From assembly GCA_017616575.1 (NCBI GenBank), contig JAFZXW010000237.1, positions 1 through 5,778 on the forward strand: 5,778 nucleotides of DNA. Reading direction: 5' to 3'. The DNA comes from Candidatus Methanomethylophilaceae archaeon (GTDB lineage Archaea > Thermoplasmatota > Thermoplasmata > Methanomassiliicoccales > Methanomethylophilaceae). How positions within the stretch are numbered: the stretch's first letter is position 1; each line of letters starts with the position of its first letter. Positions 1 through 5,778 of this stretch are shown one piece after another. Below the pieces are notes generated by a model, which worked only from the letters and a program-made list of their open reading frames with translations, was not told the DNA's origin and did not search any database. Position numbers and translations under genes: made by a program.

Positions 1-79
1 CGAGGCCGGACTTCGAAAGGAGCTCTATGGTCCTCTCGTTCAATCTTCCCTTGTTTGGCACACCGAATCTCAGAGTCAT
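1..79 (-). CDS. hisG: ATP phosphoribosyltransferase, N-terminal fragment (cut by window edge)
   Basis: Only the first 26 codons are present; the rest lies beyond base 1. The protein starts MTLRFGVPNKGRLNERTIEL and continues LSKSGL. The PNKGRL motif at residues 8-13 followed by an amphipathic helix and a SGL turn is the hallmark N-terminus of HisG, the enzyme that condenses ATP with PRPP in the first committed step of histidine biosynthesis in the cytoplasm. ATG at 79 is the natural start because the conserved motif begins only seven residues later, as in other HisG proteins. There is no strong Shine-Dalgarno sequence before it (the upstream bases read GCTGGTTCCT), so the leader may be very short. 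It lies downstream of asd on the same strand, but a terminator-like hairpin and a separate TATA-like element stand between them. Whether this is the short (HisZ-dependent) or long (ACT-domain) form cannot be told from the fragment. Confidence 0.86.
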   Translation of the reverse strand, partial: MTLRFGVPNKGRLNERTIELLSKSGL

Positions 80-81
80 AG

Positions 82-99
82 GAACCAGCGACGTGGTTC
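82..99. repeat. Inverted repeat just upstream of hisG (possible operator)
   Basis: GAACCA (82-87) and TGGTTC (94-99) are perfect 6-bp inverted arms around a 6-bp spacer. The element sits between the hisG TATA-like box and its start codon, about where transcription would begin. That position fits a repressor-binding dyad or a small leader hairpin. The palindrome is seen directly; any regulatory role is inferred. Confidence 0.4.
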
Positions 100-109
100 G
101 TAACATAGG

Positions 110-121
110 GATATAGATAAG
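110..121 (-). promoter_or_regulatory. Candidate archaeal TATA box for hisG
   Basis: On the minus strand this reads CTTATCTATATC, an AT island in GC-rich surroundings. With usual archaeal spacing of about 26 bp, transcription would start near 88-90, giving a leader of roughly 10 nt before the hisG ATG. No BRE-like purine stretch is obvious upstream. The assignment rests on composition and position only. Confidence 0.4.
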
Positions 122-138
122 CCTGTTGGACGGGCCCA

Positions 139-167
139 TAAAAGATAAAGGAGGGGGAGGCCCCCTC
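139..167 (-). terminator. Hairpin plus T-rich tract ending asd
   Basis: The arms GAGGGGG (151-157) and CCCCCTC (161-167) form a perfect 7-bp GC-rich stem with a 3-nt loop. Read on the minus strand, the stem lies about 8 nt after the asd stop codon and is followed by CTTTATCTTTTA, a T-rich run. This resembles an intrinsic terminator, and a T-rich tract alone is sufficient for many archaeal terminators. It would separate asd from hisG. Confidence 0.68.
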
Positions 168-174
168 GGAAGTT

Positions 175-1236
175 TCAAAGGATGCCCTTGGCCTTGGCCA
201 GCTCGGCGTTGAGGACGGAGCCGCCGGCCCCTCCCCTCAAGGTGTTGTGAGACATCACGAACGCCTTGTAGTAGCCGTTGCTCTGCCTGAGCCTGCCGAC
301 GGTGGAGGCCATGCCCCTGGCGCGGACTGGGGTCCCGGCCATGGCGTCAAAGACGGGCTGGGGCCTGTTCTCCTCGGTCCTGACTATCACGGGCTGCTCG
401 GGGGCGGAGGGCAGGCCCAGCTTCTGGGGCTCTCCGCGGAACCCGGAGAGGGCCTTGGAGAGCTCGTCCAGGGAGGGGCTCCCCTTCAAATCGAGGACCA
501 GGGACTCCAGATGCCCGTCGACGACGGGGACCCTGGCGCAGTTGGCCATGACCTTGAACCCGGCGTACCTGAACTCGCCTCCGGAGTAGCCTCCGAGCAT
601 CTTAGCGAGCTCGGTCTCCATCTTCTCCTCCTCGTGGCTGATGAAGGGGACGACGTTCCCGACCGCGTCGAGGGAGGGGACCCCGGGGTAGCCGGCCCCG
701 GAAAGGGCCTGATAAGTGGAGACGAACACCTGCTTCAAACCGAAGGCCTTGTCGATGGCGACGAGAGGCAGGGCTATCCCCGTGGACGAGCAGTTGGCGT
801 TCGTGACGATGTACCCTCCGTCGGCGTAGGTGGGCTGGTCCTTGATGGCCTCGAAGTGGCCAGGATTGACCTCCGGGATGAGGATGGGGACGTTCCTGTC
901 CATCCTGTGGGAACCGGCGTTGGTGAAGACTGCGACGCCGGACTGGGCCAGCTCCGTCTCGGTGGGCCCGGCGAGGTCGGAGGGTATCCCGCTGAACGCG
1001 ACCCTGCACCCCTTGGAGATCTTCTGGATGTCCATGACCTCGATCTCCCTGTCCATGGTCTCGTCCGAATAAACGTAATCCCTGACCTTGAGGACGTCGC
1101 GGAGCCTCTTGCCCTTTGACCTCTCGGAGGCGTAAAGCCCCTCAATCTCGAAATACGGGTGGTCCTCCAGCATCTGGATGAACCTCTGACCGATCATCCC
1201 CGTTGCACCGAGGACCGCGACGTTTATCTTGCCCAT
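175..1236 (-). CDS. asd: Aspartate-semialdehyde dehydrogenase
   Basis: This 353-residue cytoplasmic enzyme reduces L-aspartyl-4-phosphate with NADPH to L-aspartate-4-semialdehyde, the branch-point precursor of lysine (diaminopimelate), threonine, methionine and isoleucine. Residues 6-20 form the Rossmann nucleotide-binding turn with GATGMIGQRF. The catalytic cysteine is C149 in NANCSSTG. R235 and H242 in the segment CARVPVVDGH are the expected substrate-binding arginine and the acid/base histidine. The motif SHNTLRGGAGGS near residues 329-340 is the conserved C-terminal NADPH-side loop. The length and the ARVPVVDGH form match the archaeal/fungal-type ASADH rather than the classical enterobacterial enzyme. 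ATG at 1236 is chosen because the Rossmann strand follows immediately and AGGATGTG lies 6 nt upstream. No aspartokinase (lysC) or dap gene is adjacent in the window; the gene looks monocistronic, with a terminator after it. Confidence 0.96.
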   Translation of the reverse strand: MGKINVAVLGATGMIGQRFIQMLEDHPYFEIEGLYASERSKGKRLRDVLKVRDYVYSDETMDREIEVMDIQKISKGCRVAFSGIPSDLAGPTETELAQSGVAVFTNAGSHRMDRNVPILIPEVNPGHFEAIKDQPTYADGGYIVTNANCSSTGIALPLVAIDKAFGLKQVFVSTYQALSGAGYPGVPSLDAVGNVVPFISHEEEKMETELAKMLGGYSGGEFRYAGFKVMANCARVPVVDGHLESLVLDLKGSPSLDELSKALSGFRGEPQKLGLPSAPEQPVIVRTEENRPQPVFDAMAGTPVRARGMASTVGRLRQSNGYYKAFVMSHNTLRGGAGGSVLNAELAKAKGIL

Positions 1237-1242
1237 TTAAAG

Positions 1243-1250
1243 CACATCCT
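1243..1250 (-). promoter_or_regulatory. Ribosome binding site of asd
   Basis: On the minus strand AGGATGTG ends 6 nt before the asd ATG and differs from the ideal AGGAGGTG by one base. It supports the start chosen at 1236. Confidence 0.6.
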
Positions 1251-1278
1251 GAATATGGACGGGGCCATCCTTGGATTA

Positions 1279-1287
1279 CGATAAACA
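1279..1287 (-). promoter_or_regulatory. Candidate TATA box for asd
   Basis: The minus strand reads TGTTTATCG, an AT-rich patch. A start site about 26 bp downstream would fall near 1256, leaving a leader of about 20 nt that just includes the AGGATGTG ribosome binding site. Position and composition are the only evidence. Confidence 0.35.
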
Positions 1288-1294
1288 GATACGC

Positions 1295-1308
1295 ATGTCC
1301 CTATGTCC
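1295..1308. repeat. Short direct repeat in the divergent promoter region
   Basis: ATGTCC occurs twice (1295-1300 and 1303-1308) with an 8-bp period. A related inverted copy, ATGGAC, lies at 1255-1260. The repeats sit between the two candidate divergent TATA boxes, so a regulator-binding site is possible, but such short repeats can arise by chance. Confidence 0.25.
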
Positions 1309-1314
1309 ATCGGC

Positions 1315-1325
1315 AACAAATAAGA
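1315..1325 (+). promoter_or_regulatory. Candidate TATA box for the PLD-helicase pair
   Basis: AACAAATAAGA is the most AT-rich patch upstream of the GTG at 1350. With about 26 bp spacing, transcription would start close to 1347-1350, so the mRNA could be nearly leaderless. That fits the absence of a Shine-Dalgarno sequence before the GTG. Confidence 0.33.
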
Positions 1326-1349
1326 CGATGAGCGCCATACATCCGCATA

Positions 1350-2279
1350 GTGTCACGCCGCGTCCCGACCTGCATGATATGCAAGGCCCGCGAGGGCACG
1401 ATCGTGACCGCGGACGGGACGGTATGCGATGAATGCATGCCGTCGGAGCTGCTGCCGACAGCCCGGACGCTTAACAAGAGCAGGCTGGTGATATACCGGA
1501 AGACGCACCCAGGATGGGAGCCGTGCGCCTCCGGACGCGCCGGCCGCCCTCGCACGGCCGAGAGGATCGGACGCAGCATGGCGATAACCCAGGACGGGCC
1601 GGTGTCCCTGTGCGACGCCCTGAACGCCTCGATATCCTGTGCGGAATCGATAGACATGGTGGTCTCGTTCATCAGGTCGTCCGGGGTCAACCTGGTCATC
1701 GACGCTCTGCGCGAGGCGGCGGAGGCGGGATGCAGGACGAGGGCGATAGCCACCGCCTACATGGGAGCCACCGAATACGAGGCCGTGGAGGAGCTGGCCA
1801 ACCTTCCGAACGCCGAGGTGAGGATGGAGCTGACGGCAGGCAGGTCCCGCCTGCACGCCAAAAGCTACCTGTTCACTTACCCGGACGGAAAAGGGACCGC
1901 GTTCATAGGCTCGGCCAACCTGTCCAGGAGCGCGCTCACGTCCGGGGAGGAATGGATGGTCGCCATCAGGGAGGAGGACCTCCCGGCGGTCGTCGAGGAC
2001 CTGCGCCAGGCGTTCGAGAGGCTATGGCGGTCGCCGGACCTTACCAGGGTCACAAAAGAGAACCGCGCCGAGATAGAGAGGGCGTTGGAGAGAAGAGGGA
2101 AGCGAGAACATGAGGATCGGACTGGAGATCGAGGTCAGCAGGATTGGGTACGTCCTGCACAGGAACGGCATGAACCCCGTCACGAGCGCGGCGGCGGAGG
2201 CGAAAGAGGACTTGAAGGAAGTGGTCTTCACCGTGAGGTCCGACCCGCCTTTCATAGCCGAGAGCTCCTTCAAGGTTGA
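1350..2279 (+). CDS. PLD-family nuclease-like protein with N-terminal CxxC...CxxC motif
   Basis: The frame encodes 309 residues from a GTG start; an in-frame TGA at 1329 leaves no other start upstream, and the next ATG (codon 9) would lose the first zinc ligand. Cysteines 8, 11, 26 and 29 form a C-x2-C-x14-C-x2-C zinc-ribbon-like motif. Residues about 98-235 are a PLD-like domain resembling the one N-terminal to DUF3427 DEAD/DEAH helicases: a VVSFIRSSG strand, then one catalytic motif with H169 and K171 (LHAKSYLF) and GSANLSRSAL from residue 187. The aspartate of a classical HxKx4D motif is replaced by T176, as is common in this subgroup. With one HKD motif, activity would need a dimer. The family cleaves phosphodiesters, mostly nucleic acid here by context. 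Residues 254-309 overlap the helicase gene in another frame and are rich in E, R, G and H, so this tail may be spurious; the real C-terminus may lie near 2110. No Shine-Dalgarno is visible. Domain call firm; end and function less so. Confidence 0.8.
   Translation: MSRRVPTCMICKAREGTIVTADGTVCDECMPSELLPTARTLNKSRLVIYRKTHPGWEPCASGRAGRPRTAERIGRSMAITQDGPVSLCDALNASISCAESIDMVVSFIRSSGVNLVIDALREAAEAGCRTRAIATAYMGATEYEAVEELANLPNAEVRMELTAGRSRLHAKSYLFTYPDGKGTAFIGSANLSRSALTSGEEWMVAIREEDLPAVVEDLRQAFERLWRSPDLTRVTKENRAEIERALERRGKREHEDRTGDRGQQDWVRPAQERHEPRHERGGGGERGLEGSGLHREVRPAFHSRELLQG
2095..2100 (+). promoter_or_regulatory. Weak ribosome binding site of the helicase gene
   Basis: GAGGGA lies 9 nt before the ATG at 2110, within a purine-rich run and inside the preceding gene. 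It supports 2110 as the start and translation coupled to the upstream PLD gene. Confidence 0.4.
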
Positions 2280-5200
2280 CGGGCTGGCGTCCGGCTCCAG
2301 GATAGACCTGCGGGAGCATATGAAGATCTCTCTGGACCCCTCCCTCCTGATCTCCGCCGCAGACGCCGTCCCCTGCCGCGTAACGCTGGAGGCTTCCCTC
2401 GACGACGGGTCCGTGGAATCGGAGTTCTGCGACACGGAGGTCCTCCCGTTCGAGTTCTGGCCCGGATTCGAGTGCCCGGACCTGATCGCGTCCTTCGTCA
2501 CCCCCAACTCCGAAGGCCTCACCGAGATACGCTCGTCCGCTTCCGACATCCTGAAGGAATGGGGGATGGACCCGTCCTTGGAAGGCTACCAGGGAGACAG
2601 GGACAGGGTTGCGGCCATAGCCGCCGCGGTGTACGTCGCCATTCAGAGGCTGAACGTCAATTACGTGGTGGCGCCCGCCGGGTTCGAGACCAGCGGGCAG
2701 AGGGTCCGCCTCCCGGACGTGGTCGTCTCCTCCAAGGAAGGCACCTGCCTGGACATGGCGGTCCTTTACTGCTCCGCGCTGGAGTCGATAAGGATCAACA
2801 CGTTCGTGTTCCTGTTCAAGGGGCACGCCTGCGCCGGGTTCTGGCTGGTCGACGAGCACATGGCCGACGTCGTCAGCGTGGACAGCTCGGCGATCACCCG
2901 CCTGATACGCAACCATGACGCCTGCGCCGTCGAATGCACCTCCATGTGCTCCCCCGGGAACACCCCGTTCGACGACGCCTGCAAAGCCGCCTTGGAAAGG
3001 CTGGATGACGCGGATTCCTTCATCTCCGCGATCGACGTCCGCAAGGCCCGCACGTCCATCTCCCCTCTCCCCACCCGCAGGTTCGAGAACGGGATCTGGA
3101 CCGTGGACAGGGACGAGGCCGACGGCTCGAACGCCGCCCCCAGGTCCGTGGGGCATGTGTATGAGGACGTGGAGGACAGGGCCCTGACCCGCGTGGACCT
3201 CTGGAAGCGCGACCTGCTGGACACCACGAGCCGGAACCCGCTGGTCAACATGAAGGTGGGCGCCAAGGCCGTGCCGCTGCTGGTCTCCGACGCCGCCTCC
3301 TTCAAGGACAGATTCTCCGAGGGAGGGCAGTTCTCGATAATGCCCAAGCCGCAGGACTGGAACGGGTCCAAGACGTACGAGGAGAGGCCGTTCGAGACCG
3401 AGGCCTACATCGGGAACTACGGCAAGGCGTACCAGGACGAGGTCGCGAGGGGATGGCTCAGGACCCCGTTGAGCGAGGGGGAGACGACGGCCTCCCTGAA
3501 GTCCATCTACCGCCTGTACAAGAAGGAGATGGAGGAGAGCGGGTGCAACTCGCTGTTCGTGACGGTCGGCGTCCTCAGATGGTTCGAGGAGAAGGGCGGG
3601 AGGATCCCGCGCTACTCCCCGCTGATACTGATCCCGGCGGAGCTGGTCAAGAAGCAGAAGGGTTACAGCGTCGTCAGGTACGACGAGGAGACGGTGTTCA
3701 ACGTCACCCTCGCCGAGAAGCTCCGCCAGGAGTACGAGATAACGATACCCGGGATCGACCCGCTCCCGGTGGACGAGGGAGGCGTGAACGTCGACCGCAT
3801 AACCCAGACCGTCCGCAGGTGCATCGAGGGGCAGGAAGGATGGGAGGTCCTGGACGGGGCCGCCCTGGGAGTGTTCTCCTTCAGCCAGTACGCGATGTGG
3901 GTCGACATAGACAAGAACATCGACAGGCTCAGGGAGAACCCCGTCGTGGACGCCCTCGTGTCTGGAAGCGTCTACCGCGCCGACCCGGACCTCGAGGAGG
4001 ACGCCGACCCGTACGGGCTGTGCCTGACCGTGGCGGCCGACGGCTCGCAGATCAAGGCCGTCCGGGCCGCGGGGGAGGGGAAGACGTTCGTCCTCCACGG
4101 GCCTCCGGGAACGGGGAAGTCCCAAACTATCACGAACCTCATCACCAACGCCATGTACCAAGGGCGGACGGTGCTCTTCGTGGCCGAGAAGAGGGCGGCC
4201 CTCGAGGTGGTCCAGAAGAGGCTGGACGGCATCGGGGTGGGGAACCACTGCCTTGAGCTGCATTCGGACAAGACCGAGAAGTCGAAGGTTCTGGAGCAGC
4301 TCAAGAGGGCGATGGAGCCCGCGAAGGAGTACGACGCGTCCAAGCTGGACGACGTCCTCGCGAACCTCATGTCCATGAGGGGGAGGCTGGACGCCTACGT
4401 GACCGACCTCCACAGGAAGAGGGAATGGGGCTTCAGCGCCTACGAGTGCATATCCCGCTACGAGGCCTACGACTCCTCCAACGCCAAGGACCTCAGGATC
4501 TCCCCGGACACCGCGATGTCTATGAGGGCGGAGACCCTGGGAGAGCTCGAGGACGACCTCCTGAAGGCCTGCCAAGCGTACGGCATAGCGAGGGAGATGT
4601 GCGACACGGGAGCCCTGGGGAACATCCACGCGGACGTCCTGGCCGCATCCCTCCAGTTCGACATAGAGGAGGCCATGGACGACGTCGGAAGGGCCGCGGA
4701 GGAAGTGGAGGCGGCCGGAAAGGCCCTGTCCGGCGCCGGGATCCCGGTGGACCCCAAGGACGTGGAGGCCTCCAGGCGCCTGCTGGAGGCGGTCTGCGGA
4801 TCCGACGGAGGCATGGCTTCCAACCCGGACCTGGAGAACATCCCCGGGAAGTCGGCCAGGATCTCGGCGCTGATGGACGACGTGTTCCTCGCGGCCCGCG
4901 GACTGGACCCGGGGAACATGGGGGCCGAGGCCGCGGCGAAGCTCAGGACGGACGCGGAGACCCTGTCGTCGCTCCTTCAGGACGCGGAGTCCAACGGATG
5001 GATCGGAGGCATGGAAGCCGTCCGGAAAACGGCCGCCGACGTGTCCAGGTACTGCTCCGAGGCCGCCGCCTTGCGCACGGACATGGACAAGGTGTCCACC
5101 CAATGGAGGCAGGACGTCTACGCGTTCGACGAGAGATACGACATCAAGAGGAACTGGGACGACGCGAACGGCAAGATGCTGTTCAAGGGCGGCGCCAAGA

Positions 5201-5778
5201 AGAAGTTCATGTCCGACGTCTCCCCGGTCCTCAAGAACCCTGGCGCGGACTTCGACGGCCTGGCCGGGACGGTGAAGCTCATCCCGCTGGTCAGGTCCAA
5301 GCTGTCCGAGCTCAGGAGGCTGTCTGAATCAATCGAGAAGAGAAGCACCGACATCGAGGGCCTCGGTGCAAGGCTGTCGGACGCGTCCGCCCGCGCAGGA
5401 GCGGCGATCTCCTCGGCAAAGGCGGCCGGGATGGAGCCTTCGGACCTCGCCAGGGCGTACGGGTCCGCCGAGTCCTCGAAGGAGGACATGGAGAAATACG
5501 CGTCCGCCTGCGAGAGGTGGGAGAATGCCAGGGACAGGCTTGCGGAGGTCACGAAGACCGACGCGGACCTCTCCACCATAGACTCCTGCGCCGCGTTCTG
5601 CGAATCGGTCCGCCCGCACCTGGGAGGCGTGTTCGACTGGGCCAACTGGAACTATTACGCCTCGAAACTGACCTCTCAAGGCCTAGGGTCCGCCTGCGAC
5701 GCCATAATGTCGGGGATGGATCCGGACGCCGTCGTCTGCTCCTCGTACAGGTCGATTTACAAGACCATGATCAACATC
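2110..5778 (+). CDS. Large DUF4011 SF1 helicase with transglutaminase-like N-terminal domain (3' end outside window)
   Basis: An open frame of 1223 codons from ATG 2110 runs off the right edge; an in-frame TAG at 2074 leaves 2110 as the best start. Residues about 10-135 look like an Ig-like beta-sandwich (FTVRSDPPF, then a DGLASGSRIDL turn). Residues about 145-295 resemble a transglutaminase-like cysteine domain: C213 in KEGTCLDMAVLYCSALE, H239 in GHACAGFW, and E275 in VECT (or D258) as candidate third residue. DUF4011 starts near residue 364 (LWKRDLLDTTSRNPLVNMK) and includes TVGVLRWFEEKGG (about 483-495), SPLILIPAELV and LGVFSFSQYAMW (from 586). The helicase core follows with a Q-motif-like DGSQIKAVRAA (Q647), Walker A GPPGTGKS (664-671) and motif Ia region LFVAEKRAALEVV (from 689). 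Residues about 740-1223 are mostly helical and charged, a probable coiled-coil insertion; SMRGRLDAYVTDLH (from 755) is a family motif. Walker B/motif II and motifs III-VI, plus any C-terminal DUF3320 or Vsr-like nuclease domain, would lie downstream. Cytoplasmic; no signal peptide or membrane segment seen. Probable nucleic-acid helicase/translocase; a defence role is inferred from architecture and the adjoining PLD gene. Confidence 0.9.
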   Translation, partial: MRIGLEIEVSRIGYVLHRNGMNPVTSAAAEAKEDLKEVVFTVRSDPPFIAESSFKVDGLASGSRIDLREHMKISLDPSLLISAADAVPCRVTLEASLDDGSVESEFCDTEVLPFEFWPGFECPDLIASFVTPNSEGLTEIRSSASDILKEWGMDPSLEGYQGDRDRVAAIAAAVYVAIQRLNVNYVVAPAGFETSGQRVRLPDVVVSSKEGTCLDMAVLYCSALESIRINTFVFLFKGHACAGFWLVDEHMADVVSVDSSAITRLIRNHDACAVECTSMCSPGNTPFDDACKAALERLDDADSFISAIDVRKARTSISPLPTRRFENGIWTVDRDEADGSNAAPRSVGHVYEDVEDRALTRVDLWKRDLLDTTSRNPLVNMKVGAKAVPLLVSDAASFKDRFSEGGQFSIMPKPQDWNGSKTYEERPFETEAYIGNYGKAYQDEVARGWLRTPLSEGETTASLKSIYRLYKKEMEESGCNSLFVTVGVLRWFEEKGGRIPRYSPLILIPAELVKKQKGYSVVRYDEETVFNVTLAEKLRQEYEITIPGIDPLPVDEGGVNVDRITQTVRRCIEGQEGWEVLDGAALGVFSFSQYAMWVDIDKNIDRLRENPVVDALVSGSVYRADPDLEEDADPYGLCLTVAADGSQIKAVRAAGEGKTFVLHGPPGTGKSQTITNLITNAMYQGRTVLFVAEKRAALEVVQKRLDGIGVGNHCLELHSDKTEKSKVLEQLKRAMEPAKEYDASKLDDVLANLMSMRGRLDAYVTDLHRKREWGFSAYECISRYEAYDSSNAKDLRISPDTAMSMRAETLGELEDDLLKACQAYGIAREMCDTGALGNIHADVLAASLQFDIEEAMDDVGRAAEEVEAAGKALSGAGIPVDPKDVEASRRLLEAVCGSDGGMASNPDLENIPGKSARISALMDDVFLAARGLDPGNMGAEAAAKLRTDAETLSSLLQDAESNGWIGGMEAVRKTAADVSRYCSEAAALRTDMDKVSTQWRQDVYAFDERYDIKRNWDDANGKMLFKGGAKKKFMSDVSPVLKNPGADFDGLAGTVKLIPLVRSKLSELRRLSESIEKRSTDIEGLGARLSDASARAGAAISSAKAAGMEPSDLARAYGSAESSKEDMEKYASACERWENARDRLAEVTKTDADLSTIDSCAAFCESVRPHLGGVFDWANWNYYASKLTSQGLGSACDAIMSGMDPDAVVCSSYRSIYKTMINI

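Noticed and set aside
247..1119. A 290-codon open frame on the plus strand opposite asd
   Set aside because: It has low-complexity G, D, V and L-rich translation with no motif, and asd is unambiguous on the other strand.
1267..1276. ATCC-TT-GGAT inverted repeat in the divergent intergenic region
   Set aside because: A 4-bp arm is expected by chance and no second copy supports it.
1530..1580. AT-hook-like AGRPRTAE segment in the PLD protein linker
   Set aside because: The core lacks the full RGRP signature and occurs once, so a DNA-binding call is not supported.
1514..2113. A 199-codon plus-strand frame overlapping the PLD gene
   Set aside because: Its translation is R, G and H-rich without a fold, and the PLD motifs are in another frame. 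Only its stop at 2111-2113 is of interest, as the possible original end of the PLD gene.
3453..4256. A 267-codon plus-strand frame inside the helicase gene
   Set aside because: Its translation is R, G and P-rich out-of-frame sequence across DUF4011 and the Walker A region, whose motifs are in the helicase frame.
2050..5103. A 1017-codon open frame on the minus strand opposite the helicase gene
   Set aside because: It is the antisense shadow of a GC-rich gene: rich in G, V, R, H and P with no recognisable motif, while the plus strand shows clear helicase and DUF4011 motifs over the same stretch.
1..5778. CRISPR array, tRNA, rRNA, insertion sequence or attachment site
   Set aside because: No regularly spaced repeats, tRNA-like cloverleaf, rRNA-like sequence, transposase motif or terminal inverted repeat was seen by reading both strands.

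Overview
This is a GC-rich window that looks archaeal. The promoter-like elements are archaeal TATA-type AT islands, the aspartate-semialdehyde dehydrogenase looks like the archaeal/fungal-type enzyme, and arginine is mostly encoded by AGG with frequent ATA isoleucine. A lineage such as Thermoplasmata/Methanomassiliicoccales would fit, but that is a guess and not shown by the window.

Left half (1-1236, minus strand): two amino-acid biosynthesis genes. The N-terminus of hisG (ATP phosphoribosyltransferase, first step of histidine synthesis) runs off the left edge. Upstream of it lies a complete asd (aspartate-semialdehyde dehydrogenase, common step to lysine, threonine and methionine). A GC-rich hairpin followed by a T-rich tract ends asd, and hisG appears to have its own TATA box, so the two are probably separate transcripts.

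Middle (1237-1349): a 113-bp divergent intergenic region with candidate promoters for asd (leftward) and for the right-hand genes (rightward).

Right half (1350-5778, plus strand): two genes that read as a defence-type module. The first encodes a standalone phospholipase-D-like (PLD) nuclease domain behind a CxxC...CxxC zinc-binding motif. The second is a very large helicase-family protein, 1223 residues visible and cut by the right edge. Its order is an Ig-like beta-sandwich, a transglutaminase-like cysteine domain, DUF4011, the superfamily 1 P-loop helicase start, and a long helical insertion. The remaining helicase motifs and any C-terminal nuclease domain lie beyond the window. The two genes overlap in an unusual way: the PLD frame continues 170 nt into the helicase, while a different frame would stop exactly at an ATGA junction.

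The pairing of a PLD nuclease with a COG1112-like SF1 helicase recalls Mokosh-type antiphage systems, but the helicase carries a protease-like N-terminus instead of the kinase of type I Mokosh. I consider this a candidate variant defence system next to housekeeping genes; the function is inferred, not shown.
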